Below, piece after piece: positions 53,797 to 62,567 of a stretch of DNA of 64,000 nucleotides. The position numbers and the translations under genes are program-made. Source of the stretch: Neobacillus cucumis (GTDB lineage: Bacteria > Bacillota > Bacilli > Bacillales > Cytobacillaceae); the NCBI RefSeq assembly GCF_016908975.1, contig NZ_JAFBEX010000009.1:204951-268950 (forward strand). The letters are read 5' to 3'. The notes under the pieces were generated by a model. That model saw only the letters and a list, made by a program, of their open reading frames with translations, had not been told where the DNA came from and made no database searches. Position 1 is the first letter of the stretch, and every line of letters starts with the position of its first letter.

Positions 53797-53954
53797 GCAT
53801 TAATCAAGTCCATAAATATCACTGATTAGACGCTCCTCCTTTTTTTAAAAAGTTGAATGAGCTGCGTCTATTTAAGTATTGTCTTTTTTCCGAAGTTACA
53901 GAAGTTAATTTTCATGGTAGTTTAAGTACAACACATTTCACAATCTTTCTTGCC

Positions 53955-53982
53955 AAAGGAAAAAAAGCGACCTTCTTATTGA
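53955..53982 (-). terminator. terminator hairpin beside the IS (displaced repeat)
   Basis: AAAAAAAGCGAC-CTTCTTATTGAAG-TATCGC: minus-strand hairpin followed by a T-run, ending the gene at 54011. It is the hairpin part of a terminator-tail repeat whose tail was cut by the IS insertion. Confidence 0.5.
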
Positions 53983-54010
53983 AGTATCGCACAGGATATT
54001 CGACCTTTTT

Positions 54011-54418
54011 TCATCGCTTTGTAAAAATATCCGATAGCCAAAAAGAGAGGATCATAGCTGCCCAATGTGGGAGGGCAATCATAAACATAAGAATCCCTGC
54101 ACCTAAGTCATCTTGTGTATATAGATTTGGAAAAAGACTATATTCAATTGGATGGAACAAAAACGCTCCAATAAAGGATGGGAGGAGAGGGATATAAAAT
54201 ATATATCTCATTTTCCCAAGGGAAAATCTTGTGTTTATAAAAGTATAAAGAGGAACCAATAGAATAGCGATCATAAGAATCCCGCCTAGGTTTATCCACT
54301 TATCGTGGGCGTATAACGTTGTGAACCAAATCTCACCAACTAATATATATAGCAAATAGAACAAACAAAAATACAAAAACCTTAATATGTATCCTTTAGG
54401 CATTTTGAAGTTTATCAT
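54011..54418 (-). CDS. four-helix membrane protein, unknown
   Basis: 135 aa with four membrane helices (RFLYFCLFYLLYILVGEIWF; GGILMIAILLVPLYTFI; YIFYIPLLPSFIGAFLF; GILMFMIALPHWAAMILSFW). No family recognised. The ribosome site GGGGGG lies about 11 nt upstream; an in-frame ATG at 54403 is an alternative start. The gene ends directly next to the IS110 element. Confidence 0.5.
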   Translation of the reverse strand: MINFKMPKGYILRFLYFCLFYLLYILVGEIWFTTLYAHDKWINLGGILMIAILLVPLYTFINTRFSLGKMRYIFYIPLLPSFIGAFLFHPIEYSLFPNLYTQDDLGAGILMFMIALPHWAAMILSFWLSDIFTKR

Positions 54419-54527
54419 TTAAAGGCATTCCCCCCACTCCAAATAATATCGTCATTATTATATTAATCGAATAGGTATGTAATGGACATAGGAAATGTAA
54501 CCCTGTTAGAATAATGCCATTTTGAAG

Positions 54528-54615
54528 TTAATCTACCAGTTACTTCAATAAGAAAAGCCGCCGTAAATGGCAGCCAGTTTTTCCTCAATAGCACTCCGTT
54601 AGTTCAATAAGGTCT
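54528..54615 (-). terminator. two tandem terminator-tail repeat copies
   Basis: AATCTACCAGTTACTTCAATAAG with hairpin GCCGCC-GTAAAT-GGCAGC, then CACTCCGTTAGTTCAATAAG without a clear hairpin. They lie 3' of the VOC gene. Confidence 0.55.
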
Positions 54616-54725
54616 TCATCTAATTTATTTTCAAAAAAAGCTAATTTCTTAAATTTCTTATGTTTAAGTACGATATTTAACAATTCGTCAAGGAATAAAA
54701 AAGCACACCTATTCATTAAACAAAG

Positions 54726-55171
54726 TTACGAGTAGAATTTCTCCCATTCACTCAAATACATTTTTTCTAAATGGTCAATTTCTTTTGGTAATCTTGTAAT
54801 AAACTCCAAATGGTTCCCATCTGGGTCGTCAAAGTAAATCATTGCGTGAGCTTGACTAGGGACAACCACGGGTTCCTCAGTTCCTTTATGAAATTCATCC
54901 CTTACTTCAATCCCTCGGTCCTTTAACCAAATTTTTGCTTTCTTAATATCGTCTAAGTCAACATAAAACGCAATATGTCTTAATGAAACGTGATAAGGTA
55001 TTTTTGATTCTGAACCTTCCCATAAACCAATCCAACTTTTTCCTTCTTCGATCCAAAAAAAGCTACTTTCTCATATCTTTTATATAGTCTTAAACCTAAT
55101 TTTTCATAAAACTCGATTGAACGTTCTAAATCACTCACTGGTAAGTGTGCTTCATAGAGTCCTTTTATCAC
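54726..55171 (-). pseudogene. VOC-family (glyoxalase/FosX-like) protein, frameshifted
   Basis: Start GTG at 55171 after GGGGGTAAGG: GLYEAHLPVSDLERSIEFYEKLGLRLYKRYEKVAFF (only AHLPVSDLERSIEFYEKLGL is the typical VOC start). One T is missing in the T-run at 55053-55059; the other frame continues WIEEGKSWIGLWEG, HIAFYVDLDDIKKAKIWL, then AMIYFDDPDGNHLEFITRL. Metal ligands His and Glu (NHLEF) are present. With one base restored the protein is complete, so this is a sequencing error or a very recent mutation. Confidence 0.8.
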
Positions 55172-55186
55172 TGACCTTACCCCCAA

Positions 55187-55613
55187 TATTTAAATATTAC
55201 TCAATTTATTTTAATTTTAATAAATTCTTCTACATAACTGCCCGTTGAACATCAAACCAAATTTTCCTCTGTTAAAACTCTGTCCCCTTTACTAGTTGGT
55301 TGAGAAATATCACTAAATACCATCGATCACAGTTATTTCCCCATATGTAATGTTCTGCGTTATTTTTACTTACCTTCATACAAATAACTCCTCTTATTCC
55401 TTTAATTAATTTTAAATTTCTATGATAATTAGTACAACTAAATAACCTTCTTCCATTAACCTGCCCCGTTAGTGAAACATTTCACAAAATTAAAAATAAC
55501 ATAATAAATGTTTTGTTACATTTATCGAATAAAAAGGGACCTAGACACTTTAATGCTATCTTCGTAGTTTTAATAATTTGTTAATTTTATCGATAAAACA
55601 ATTGATATATAAA
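55187..55613. other. intergenic region with repeat tails
   Basis: Two tail-only copies of the terminator-tail repeat: ACTGCCCGTTGAACATC (55236-55252) and AACCTGCCCCGTTAGTGAAAC (split: CTGCCCCGTTAGTG at 55461). No gene. Confidence 0.45.
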
Positions 55614-55917
55614 ACGTTATAAAATCGCTAGTGTGGCCCTTCATTCCTCGAAATGGGTAAATGTCTAAGTCTTGGACAATACCAGAAGAATAATATGGAA
55701 TTGTGATCTAATAAGGGCTGTAAAATCATTAAAGGGGATGTTCTTTTGAAAAATAAAGAGGTATGTGCCTTTGTGAAATGTACTATTGGATAGGTCAATT
55801 TTCATCTTTATCAAGAAACGGTTTACCTTTTTTAAATCGAAAATACCGCCCCTAAGTGTTATCGAATAAGCTAAATTATTAAATTAACAAATAACTCTAA
55901 AGAAAGCAGGTGAATAT

Positions 55918-56115
55918 ATGAATCCAGACATGAGAGCCTATATGCCTTATCATTATGGAACAGGATATATGCCATATCCTTACGGACCCCATATGGGATA
56001 CGGCTACACAGTCCCATTGTCATTGTACCATCACTACCATCCTCACTCTCATCCTCATTATAACCCTGGAGGAGGCCCAATTTTTTCCGTTCCCATGGGG
56101 GCACGGGTTCGGTAG
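55918..56115 (+). CDS. Tyr/His/Gly/Pro-rich 65-aa protein (copy 2)
   Basis: Differs from copy 1 by a handful of residues (for example MPYHYGTGYMPYPYG, HPHSHPHYNPGGG). Reading frame and the C-terminus GPIFSVPMGARVR are kept although third positions differ, which suggests selection on the protein. Start after AAAGCAGGTGAATAT. Confidence 0.65.
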   Translation: MNPDMRAYMPYHYGTGYMPYPYGPHMGYGYTVPLSLYHHYHPHSHPHYNPGGGPIFSVPMGARVR

Positions 56116-56162
56116 CAAAGTGCGGAAACTTATTAACGTAAAACCCCAATTGGGAGTTTAAA

Positions 56163-56192
56163 AAGTATCAGCTGCATATGCAGCTTTTTTTA
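56163..56192 (+). terminator. intrinsic terminator of the second Tyr/His-rich gene
   Basis: AGCTGCATATGCAGCT followed by a T-run. Confidence 0.75.
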
Positions 56193-56441
56193 TGCCCAAG
56201 TGAAAAATCGAATGTCATCCCTTTTCATTTTGATTCTTAATATCTGAACAAATAACCCTGAAGGCTATAAAGCAGGCTTAAGACTGCAAATCTTGCATAA
56301 GCAAGCGTGCCCTAAACTCCGCTTACTATATGCCCTTTTTATTTTCCTGCAACTTTTAGTTGGATTTTTGTCTAAATAAATTGGGAAATTTGGGAATTTA
56401 TGAAATAATAGAAAAACTAGGAATTATTGGGGGAAAATCAC

Positions 56442-57317
56442 ATGAGATTGATACTGCGATACTTAATTAGACTTGTAGTAATTATATTCGGGTTCTTGTT
56501 TACTTTTAATCTTCCTTATTTATTAGGTATAGAAAATGACAAAATTAGAGTAAGTTTTCAAGTGTTTGGGAAGATGGTTAAGGAAGATTTTCTTGCAATT
56601 GTGCAGCTAGAAGATTCCAAGTATTTGGTATCTTTAAAGGTATTGCCGATTGTTGAGAACTATCAATATACCATGACCATTTTAGCTGCAAGTCTTTTTG
56701 TTGTTTTTTTGCTCGCAATGTTTATAGCAGTTTGTGTGTTGCTTTCACCTAGAAAAGTACAAAACTGGTTAAAAACCTGGATTAATTTTTTTGAAGCAGT
56801 TCCCGATTTACTGGTGATTTTTTTGATCCAGTTTTTGGTTATTTTCCTTCTTAAAAAAACAGGTTTAAGAATTTTCCAATTGTATGGAATATTTGGAGCA
56901 AAGCCTTATTTTGTTCCTGTTGTAACAGTCTCCTTTTTACCGTTTTTCCTTTTATTACAGTTTCTAATTAAAGTTATGACTGAGGAACAGAACCAGCTTT
57001 ATGTGGTGTATTCAAAAGCAAAAGGAATAGGCATGGTTAGAATCTTACTGGTACATATTTTTCGTAACATATTTCCTCTTCTGCTCTTGCAGCTACGGGC
57101 AGTTGTTTGGGTAATTTTAGCTAATATTTATCTAATCGAATATATGTTTAATTTAAATGGATTTACAAAAGTATTGCAAAAGATTATTTTTCTTTTTAAA
57201 GATTTTCCGTCGCTTATAGTCTGTTTGATAATGTTCGCTATTCCCCTTGTGGCAGTCGAGGCCGCAGGCTTGCTACTTACCAGGCGACTAAACGGAAAGG
57301 AGCGTGCCAGTTTATGA
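56442..57317 (+). CDS. ABC transporter permease (OppB type)
   Basis: 291 aa from MRLILRYLIRLVV after GGGGGAAAATCAC. Six membrane helices and the permease EAA-like loop (YVVYSKAKGIGMVRILLVHIFRNIFPLLL). N-terminal region fits the AppB/DppB class of peptide or nickel importers. It overlaps the next gene by 4 bp (ATGA), so they are translationally coupled. No ATPase or binding protein gene is near. Confidence 0.8.
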   Translation: MRLILRYLIRLVVIIFGFLFTFNLPYLLGIENDKIRVSFQVFGKMVKEDFLAIVQLEDSKYLVSLKVLPIVENYQYTMTILAASLFVVFLLAMFIAVCVLLSPRKVQNWLKTWINFFEAVPDLLVIFLIQFLVIFLLKKTGLRIFQLYGIFGAKPYFVPVVTVSFLPFFLLLQFLIKVMTEEQNQLYVVYSKAKGIGMVRILLVHIFRNIFPLLLLQLRAVVWVILANIYLIEYMFNLNGFTKVLQKIIFLFKDFPSLIVCLIMFAIPLVAVEAAGLLLTRRLNGKERASL

Positions 57318-58345
57318 GAAAGTATAAAAAATCGATTATTGGTTCTATGTTACTGCTGCTAATTTTACTGGCGAGCTGCTTATATCCCCTATACGGTCCG
57401 GAGGATTTTAATCATATGAACTTTATAGAAGATAAACATGGGAATATCATTGGCAAGCCGCCGTTCCCACCTTCATTATCACATTTGTTTGGCACTAGTC
57501 GAAATGGAGAAGATATGTTAAGGCTGTTGCTTTACGGGGCAAAGTTAACCCTAATGACATCTTTTAGTGTCGCACTTCTAAGGGTTGTTTTTGGCGGAGT
57601 CTTTGGGCTGATCCTGGCTTTATGGGCGCCATTTTTAAAAAGTTATTTTAAAGACTTTTTTCTTGCCTTTCGTTACATACCGTCCATCCTGATTGCGATT
57701 ATTTTAATGTCTCCGATCGTAGGCAGTTTTAATGATGTTCCTATCGCTTTTCTGATTATTTGCCAAATAATCATTCTTATTTTTCTCGGATTTCCAACAA
57801 CCACCCTGATAACGGTAGATATTACAGATAAATTATTGGAAACTTCTTTTATCCAAAGTTCATTTCTTTTGGGAGCAAGTAAGTTTCATGTTGTACGGAG
57901 ACACTTGTTACCGTATATCCGTTCTTATAGTGTGTTATTTATAGTTCAACAGCTGTTAAGTACGCTGCAAATCATCATGCATCTTGGTATATTTGGGTAT
58001 TTTCTTGGCGGGCTAAATAGAGCTGGAATTTTCGGCTGGGATGATCCACAGGGTCCACCTACCCCTGCGACTTTATCCTATGAGTGGGCAGGTTTAATTG
58101 GCCAAGGCTTCAAGGATTTTAACCTTGCTCCATGGACTGTGTTCACTCCAGTTTTAAGCTTTTTCTTCGTTATTGTAATCGTTAATATGATGAAAAAAGA
58201 GATAGAAGACAATATTCTAGGTTTAGAAACAATGAAGTGGAGGAAGAAAATAAAACAGGCATCTTCCGTTAAAGAGATTGGAGCACCTGAAAACAAATTT
58301 AAGTTAATCAGAGCGGAGCAAAGAACGTCAGAAAAATCAATTTGA
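57314..58345 (+). CDS. ABC transporter permease (OppC type)
   Basis: 343 aa. N-terminal helix, a short external domain (LYPLYGPEDFNHMNF...HLFGTSRNGEDMLRLLLYGAKLTL; the GTSRNGEDML segment is the OppC-type GTDxxGRD block), five further helices and the EAA loop (QSSFLLGASKFHVVRRHLLPYI). A charged cytosolic tail of about 45 aa follows. Together with the upstream gene it forms an orphan permease pair. Confidence 0.82.
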   Translation: MRKYKKSIIGSMLLLLILLASCLYPLYGPEDFNHMNFIEDKHGNIIGKPPFPPSLSHLFGTSRNGEDMLRLLLYGAKLTLMTSFSVALLRVVFGGVFGLILALWAPFLKSYFKDFFLAFRYIPSILIAIILMSPIVGSFNDVPIAFLIICQIIILIFLGFPTTTLITVDITDKLLETSFIQSSFLLGASKFHVVRRHLLPYIRSYSVLFIVQQLLSTLQIIMHLGIFGYFLGGLNRAGIFGWDDPQGPPTPATLSYEWAGLIGQGFKDFNLAPWTVFTPVLSFFFVIVIVNMMKKEIEDNILGLETMKWRKKIKQASSVKEIGAPENKFKLIRAEQRTSEKSI

Positions 58346-58401
58346 CGGCTTTCACAGGTATGAAAGGACAAGACCTTTCATACCCCCCTTAATATATATT
58401 C

Positions 58402-58430
58402 TTAGGCCCTCGATTGAGGGCTAATTTTTA
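58402..58430 (+). terminator. intrinsic terminator of the permease pair
   Basis: TTAGGCCCTC / GAGGGCTAA around GATT, then TTTTT. A further perfect hairpin GGTATGAAAGG / CCTTTCATACC (58358-58386) precedes it. Confidence 0.75.
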
Positions 58431-58614
58431 CTCTGAGCTTTTAAGGAGTATATATTTTCTCTTACACCACTAAAGTATAAGTTAAATTCGAAATTTGATT
58501 TCCCTTTGCTATTAAAAATGAACTATTATTTACTGTCTTGAGTTCTATTTGGCAATTTAGGGTTTCAAACACTTCTTATTAAATTCCATAAAAAAACTCT
58601 AATAATATAAATTA

Positions 58615-59079
58615 TTAAATTGAGCTCCTCTCCCTTTTTAATTCCCATTTTAACATATCATTTACTGTTCCAATTTTATTCATATTCAACTTTTTTAATA
58701 CCTTAATGGATGGAATATTATCATGTAGGCACTCAGCAACTACTTTATCTACATTATCATTTTTAAACGCCCAATTAATAATTTCATTTACGGCTTCAGT
58801 TGCATAACCTTTGTTTTGTGCTGAAGCTATAATTCCATATCCTACTTCAACCGTATTTTCTGAATTAGGTTTACCTTTAAATCCAATATCACCAATAATC
58901 ATACTGTTTTCTTTAATGATAACTAGCCAGACACCCCAACCAAATTGAGTAGAATCCTCTCTAAGTTTCTCCAAAAACATCTTTATATGAGGGCCAATTT
59001 TGTATTCTTCTGTTGAAATTGTTGATAATAATTCAACTGTGCAAGGAACGATTTTAAGTCTTTCAGTCTGTAATTCCAT
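58615..59079 (-). CDS. GNAT family N-acetyltransferase (RimJ-like)
   Basis: 154 aa. LQTERLKIVPCTVE start, then IIGDIGFKGKPNSENTVEVGYGIIASAQNKGYATEAVNEIINWAF (RimJ/RimL pattern, acetyl-CoA loop QNKGYAT) and NIPSIKVLKKLNMNKIG. GAGGGGGAAGAAG precedes the ATG. Target unknown. Confidence 0.9.
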   Translation of the reverse strand: MELQTERLKIVPCTVELLSTISTEEYKIGPHIKMFLEKLREDSTQFGWGVWLVIIKENSMIIGDIGFKGKPNSENTVEVGYGIIASAQNKGYATEAVNEIINWAFKNDNVDKVVAECLHDNIPSIKVLKKLNMNKIGTVNDMLKWELKRERSSI

Positions 59080-59660
59080 CTTCTTCCCCCTCTTATTATA
59101 ATAATTAAGGCATCAATCAACACTTGATTTTCACCTTTAATGCTAAGAATAAATGATATTATACGTTGATTTAAGGACTCCCTTAGAATATTTGTTTTAT
59201 GTCAACTAATTCCAAATTCAAACGAGCTTTAACATGCCAAATAGAGGTATCCCCTTGCCAATCTATACAGGGTTAATTTTTAAGACTAATTGATCAATAA
59301 GTTTATATTGAATTAATGCGCCCGCCAATTTACCTCCCCCACGGAGCCACATGCAATATGATAAATCAATTTTCCCATTCAGAACTCCCTCCCTTTAAAT
59401 ATGAAGTTTCTAAATATTTCAATAAAAATCTTATAATTCCCTTTAATTCCCTTTATTTCCATTTATACAGATAGGTAAGGCTTTCAATTTATCGCCACCT
59501 TTTCCACCTTTTCATTCCTTATAGCTAAATGTTTCGCTCTTTTATGATTAAAAAATAAAAATTAAAATTTAATGAAATAATTGGATTTCTATTGAAAGCG
59601 TTTTCTAAATGTTTTAATATATATTTATAAATTAGTAAATTTTGAGAAGGTGTTCTTAAA
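59080..59660. other. intergenic region with a relic
   Basis: Apart from the DHFR-like remnant at 59210-59390 no gene or repeat is seen. Confidence 0.4.
59210..59390 (-). pseudogene. remnant of a RibD/dihydrofolate reductase-like gene
   Basis: The minus strand reads LRGGGKLAGALIQYKLIDQL then VLKINPV, stop, IGKGIPLFG, stop: the C-terminal signature of DHFR-like (YyaP/RibD_C) proteins, broken by at least two stops. No start or N-terminus remains. Confidence 0.6.
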
Positions 59661-59873
59661 ATGGATTTTTATCAGAAATTACCCAATGATGTTTTAATTG
59701 CCTTTTACAATGAAATTAATAAAAACATTGAAAAGGGTATTTTAACAAAACAAATGTATTATGAACTTGGTTTAATATTTTCTGTAATGAGTCGAAGAGG
59801 GATAAGTCTAAGGAAACCAATTGACTTTGATGATGTCATTGACCAAGATACAATGGAAAATTTTATTGCTTAA
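59661..59873 (+). CDS. hypothetical 70-aa protein
   Basis: MDFYQKLPNDVLIAFYNEIN, helical throughout, acidic end (DFDDVIDQDTMENFIA). I recall similar short proteins in Bacillus but no function. Start after GAGAAGGTG. A CCCTTGAT/ATCAAGGG hairpin follows at 59921-59942. Confidence 0.55.
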   Translation: MDFYQKLPNDVLIAFYNEINKNIEKGILTKQMYYELGLIFSVMSRRGISLRKPIDFDDVIDQDTMENFIA

Positions 59874-60086
59874 GAGTGACAGATTTTTAGGTCGCTCTTT
59901 ATTTATGTACAAAAAAGACCCTTGATCAAATAATCAAGGGTAAAGTTAGGCTAAGCGTTACTGAGAGGTGTAATTCGCAATTAAAAAATGCTATAAATGG
60001 CAGATCCTTCTAAACAGTAGGCAATGACTGTTGAATACGTAGTTCAGCATTCATTGCCTTGAAAAAGGTGTCTTTAATATATGCGA

Positions 60087-60542
60087 TTATTCAACATACC
60101 TGATCATGGCTATTTCGTCACAGCAATTAAACTTAGGGCAATTCATACAATCCACCCACACTTTTTCAGGTAAAGTCTCCTTTGCCACAATCTCAAAGCC
60201 GCATTTTTTGAAAAACTCAGTTTCATATGTTAACGACATGACACGGCTTATTCCAAGTTTAGGTGCATCATTTACGAGGCGATTTACTAATTTACGTCCA
60301 ATGCCTTTCCCGGCATGCTCTGGGGATACGACTAATGACCGTATCTCTGCCAGATCCTGTCCTAAAACATGTAATCCCGCAACCCCTAATATTTTATTAT
60401 TCTCTTTCATAACATATAGACTTTGTAAATATTGATAGAGAGATAAATACGTACGAGGTAAAACGATTTCCTTTTCCGCATAAATTTTGATTAAATTATA
60501 AATATCCTTTACATCACTAGTCACTGCATGATAAATATCCAT
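60087..60542 (-). CDS. ArgA-like GNAT acetyltransferase
   Basis: 151 aa from the ATG at 60542 (AAAGGAGAAAAGACAA). GNAT core: AEIRSLVVSPEHAGKGIGRKLVNRLVNDAPKLG (loop AGKGIG). The C-terminus DCMNCPKFNCCDEIAMIRY has four Cys and is typical of short N-acetylglutamate-synthase-like proteins; role in arginine synthesis is possible but not shown. Confidence 0.82.
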   Translation of the reverse strand: MDIYHAVTSDVKDIYNLIKIYAEKEIVLPRTYLSLYQYLQSLYVMKENNKILGVAGLHVLGQDLAEIRSLVVSPEHAGKGIGRKLVNRLVNDAPKLGISRVMSLTYETEFFKKCGFEIVAKETLPEKVWVDCMNCPKFNCCDEIAMIRYVE

Positions 60543-60659
60543 TTGTCTTTTCTCCTTTTGTAACATTATTATAAATATACAACAATATGTATTTTTACTC
60601 AATAACATTTCATGAAAAATAAAATATATAAAGAGTGATTATTTTAAACATAATAACGC

Positions 60660-60708
60660 AAAAAGACAAATTCATCTTCTGAACAAAAGCTCAATTAAAT
60701 GAATTTGT
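60660..60708. terminator. hairpin terminator
   Basis: AAGACAAATTCAT / ATGAATTTGTCTT with A- and T-rich flanks. Confidence 0.5.
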
Positions 60709-60830
60709 CTTGCATATTTACCCGTATCTCGTTCTTCAATTCCTTCCTCATAGCCTCCATTTGCCCCGCTTCGTTTTGTTCTTTTGATGATACACGGATA
60801 TAACCGAAATTTCCATATGTATCAAATCTA
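60672..60830 (-). pseudogene. N-terminal remnant of a second serine recombinase
   Basis: The minus strand reads FGYIRVSSKEQNEAGQMEAM then RKELKNEIRVNMQD: the N-terminus of a resolvase with catalytic Ser region. The start codon and everything after about 40 residues are missing. Confidence 0.6.
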
Positions 60831-61164
60831 CCTTTCTACGAAATATTTGTTGTCTTAACAATATATAATTCTATCCCAAAAGGTTAAATGTAATATTTTG
60901 GGCACCCCTTCTATACGTCATTTTTGATGAAAAAAAACGACAAAGCAAATAAAAAGTAACAGCTTACTGCCTCAAATTGGAAATTCCTCATAATATAAAG
61001 TACTATTAAATTAATACTGTTTTTCAAAAATTTATCATGTTGCTACCAAGTGGCTCGTTTGTTGGTAAAAGCCCATCATACAGTTTTGTGAAATTTAGGT
61101 CAGAGGAAGAATTAAGAGTAATTTAAAATCATTATTCACACAGAACTATTAGAAGGAGGATATT
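60831..61164. other. intergenic region, nothing recognised
   Basis: AT-rich; no gene or hairpin that I can support. It holds the promoter of yjdI. Confidence 0.35.
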
Positions 61165-61380
61165 ATGAGCGAAAATATTAAAACTTATGAAGCTGAAGGT
61201 ATCAAAATATATTGGAAACCCAATATTTGCAAACATGCAGCAGAATGTGTAAAGGAATTGCCAAGTGTATTCAATACCCAAAAAAGACCTTGGGTATCAC
61301 CACAGAATTCAACAGCTAAAAAAATCATGGAAGTGATTGATCGTTGTCCAAGCAGAGCTCTTACTTATGAGCAAAAATGA
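61165..61380 (+). CDS. yjdI: YjdI-type iron-sulfur cluster protein
   Basis: 71 aa. IYWKPNICKHAAECVKELPSVFN (conserved Cys-x3-His... Cys) and a C-terminal DRCPSRAL (third Cys) match the Fer4_19 family of small one-cluster proteins. Start after AGAAGGAGGATATT. Operon with yjdJ, 31 bp downstream, as in E. coli. Function of the pair is unknown. Confidence 0.9.
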   Translation: MSENIKTYEAEGIKIYWKPNICKHAAECVKELPSVFNTQKRPWVSPQNSTAKKIMEVIDRCPSRALTYEQK

Positions 61381-61411
61381 ACAGAACTAAAAAAGTTAGG
61401 AGAATGAGGAA

Positions 61412-61702
61412 ATGACTGAAATTAAAATGGGCAAGAATGAATTCTATATTGAGGAATCTAATGAAATTATTGCAAAAATTCAATTTATCCCAAGCGGAAA
61501 AGATGTAAATGGAAGAAATTTAATTATTGTAAACCATACAGTTGTATACGAGGGACATAATGGTCGCGGATTAGGCAAAGAATTAGTAAACAAGATAGCT
61601 GAATATGCCAGAGATGAAAACTTATATATTATTCCTGTATGTCCTTACGCAAAAAGTGTTCTTGAAAGTAAGGAAGAGTATCAAGGTGTACTAGCAAATT
61701 GA
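61412..61702 (+). CDS. yjdJ: YjdJ-type small GNAT acetyltransferase
   Basis: 96 aa: EESNEIIAKIQFIPSG, NHTVVYEGHNGRGLGKELVNKIAEYARDEN (acetyl-CoA loop GRGLGKE) and IIPVCPYAKSVL, the compact GCN5-like family. The CPYAK motif is typical. Start after GGAGAATGAGGAA. It is paired with yjdI. Confidence 0.9.
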   Translation: MTEIKMGKNEFYIEESNEIIAKIQFIPSGKDVNGRNLIIVNHTVVYEGHNGRGLGKELVNKIAEYARDENLYIIPVCPYAKSVLESKEEYQGVLAN

Positions 61703-62072
61703 TGCTATATTAATATTTATGCGTGAATCAGCTACACTTAACAGGACAAAAGATAAGGTCAAGTAGACTAATCACTAAATCAGGCATACTGCTAAGTAGT
61801 ATAAGAGATCCAGTGAAGAAGCCACCAATATCAAAGGAGTTTGTGAAAGCAAAAGATATATGAGTGGCTATAACCCATGCTGAGAAAAGGCTTTAAAGGA
61901 TATTGAACTTGGTTTACTTCATCACCGAATTAAAACAAATAATATTAGAATGCAACTCATTACTGGTTTTGGAAATGTGCAAAAAATAATGGTGTGAAGC
62001 AATCGGGGGAATTAAGGCTCTCGGTTTTTTCTTTCTTAGTTAGCATATGACAAATGTTAGACGGTCCTTCAA
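61703..62072. other. intergenic region
   Basis: Several short broken frames, and a weak CGGGGG...CTCTCGGTTTTTT hairpin near 62005-62035. No gene recognised. Confidence 0.35.
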
Positions 62073-62128
62073 CTATACTGACCGTTAGCTGAACAAGATA
62101 AGCGATGCCTTAATAAAGCATCGCACAT
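62073..62128 (-). terminator. terminator-tail repeat copy
   Basis: ACTGACCGTTAGCTGAACAAG, then GCGATGC-CTTAATAAA-GCATCGC. It lies 58 bp after the end of the DUF3934 gene. Confidence 0.7.
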
Positions 62129-62185
62129 GTTGTTCATTAAATATTAGTATTTTATTCTGCTGAACTATTTTTCGGATATGTTACT

Positions 62186-62344
62186 TTAACTATTCCTCAT
62201 GGTCGTGTCTTTATCCGTTATTTTTGTACCTTTACTTATATAAGGTTTGGCACTCTTTGCTTTGTTTGCACTAGCTTGCCAACGATTCCATCCCTTCTTG
62301 TCTGTTCCTCTGCCTGTTCCACTTTTCCCTTTAGCTTTACTCAT
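62186..62344 (-). CDS. DUF3934 family protein
   Basis: 52 aa: MSKAKGKSGTGRGTDKKGWN, then RWQASANKAKSAKPYISKGT. A very basic short protein typical of DUF3934 in bacilli; function unknown. GGGGTGAATGT precedes the ATG. Confidence 0.8.
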   Translation of the reverse strand: MSKAKGKSGTGRGTDKKGWNRWQASANKAKSAKPYISKGTKITDKDTTMRNS

Positions 62345-62523
62345 ACATTCACCCCATTATTATTCTACTTTGAGTTACCTATCTGATTATTTTTATCCAT
62401 TTAGGTTGAAGAAAATAGGAATTCTACAAATTATATGTTAGAATGTGTTTACCATTTGATTTACTTTTTTACATGTGCCCTACTCATTATTGAGTGGGGC
62501 TGCTTGTTTTTAAAAGAAGAAAT

Positions 62524-62556
62524 AAAAACCAGACTCTATAAGAAGCCTGGTTTAGT
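62524..62556 (-). terminator. intrinsic terminator of the cold-shock gene
   Basis: AACCAGGCTTC / GAGTCTGGTT then TTTATTTC on the minus strand. Confidence 0.75.
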
Positions 62557-62567
62557 TGTTCCTATTA

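Larger units (their letters stand above)
52323..53920 (+). mobile_element. IS110-family insertion sequence, complete
   Basis: About 1.6 kb from the left core TAG (52323-52325, followed by CCATCCATGAA) to the right core TAG (53918-53920, preceded by CATGG). It contains a 256-bp non-coding left part and one transposase gene. The same left end begins at 63911, and left plus right ends occur in the mini-element at 42226, which fixes both boundaries. Left flank CTCCCGA and right flank TTTAAG correspond to the terminator-tail repeat. Confidence 0.8.
55614..56257. repeat. segmental duplication A, copy 2
   Basis: Matches 25781-26506, with small indels. Contains the second Tyr/His-rich gene, its upstream leader (in which the short KNKEVCAFVK frame is interrupted after 15 codons) and the terminator. 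Confidence 0.8.

Noticed and set aside
61703..62040. Possible transposase relic (LKDIELGLLHHRIKTNN)
   Set aside because: Only about 35 residues look coding and I cannot match them to a family.
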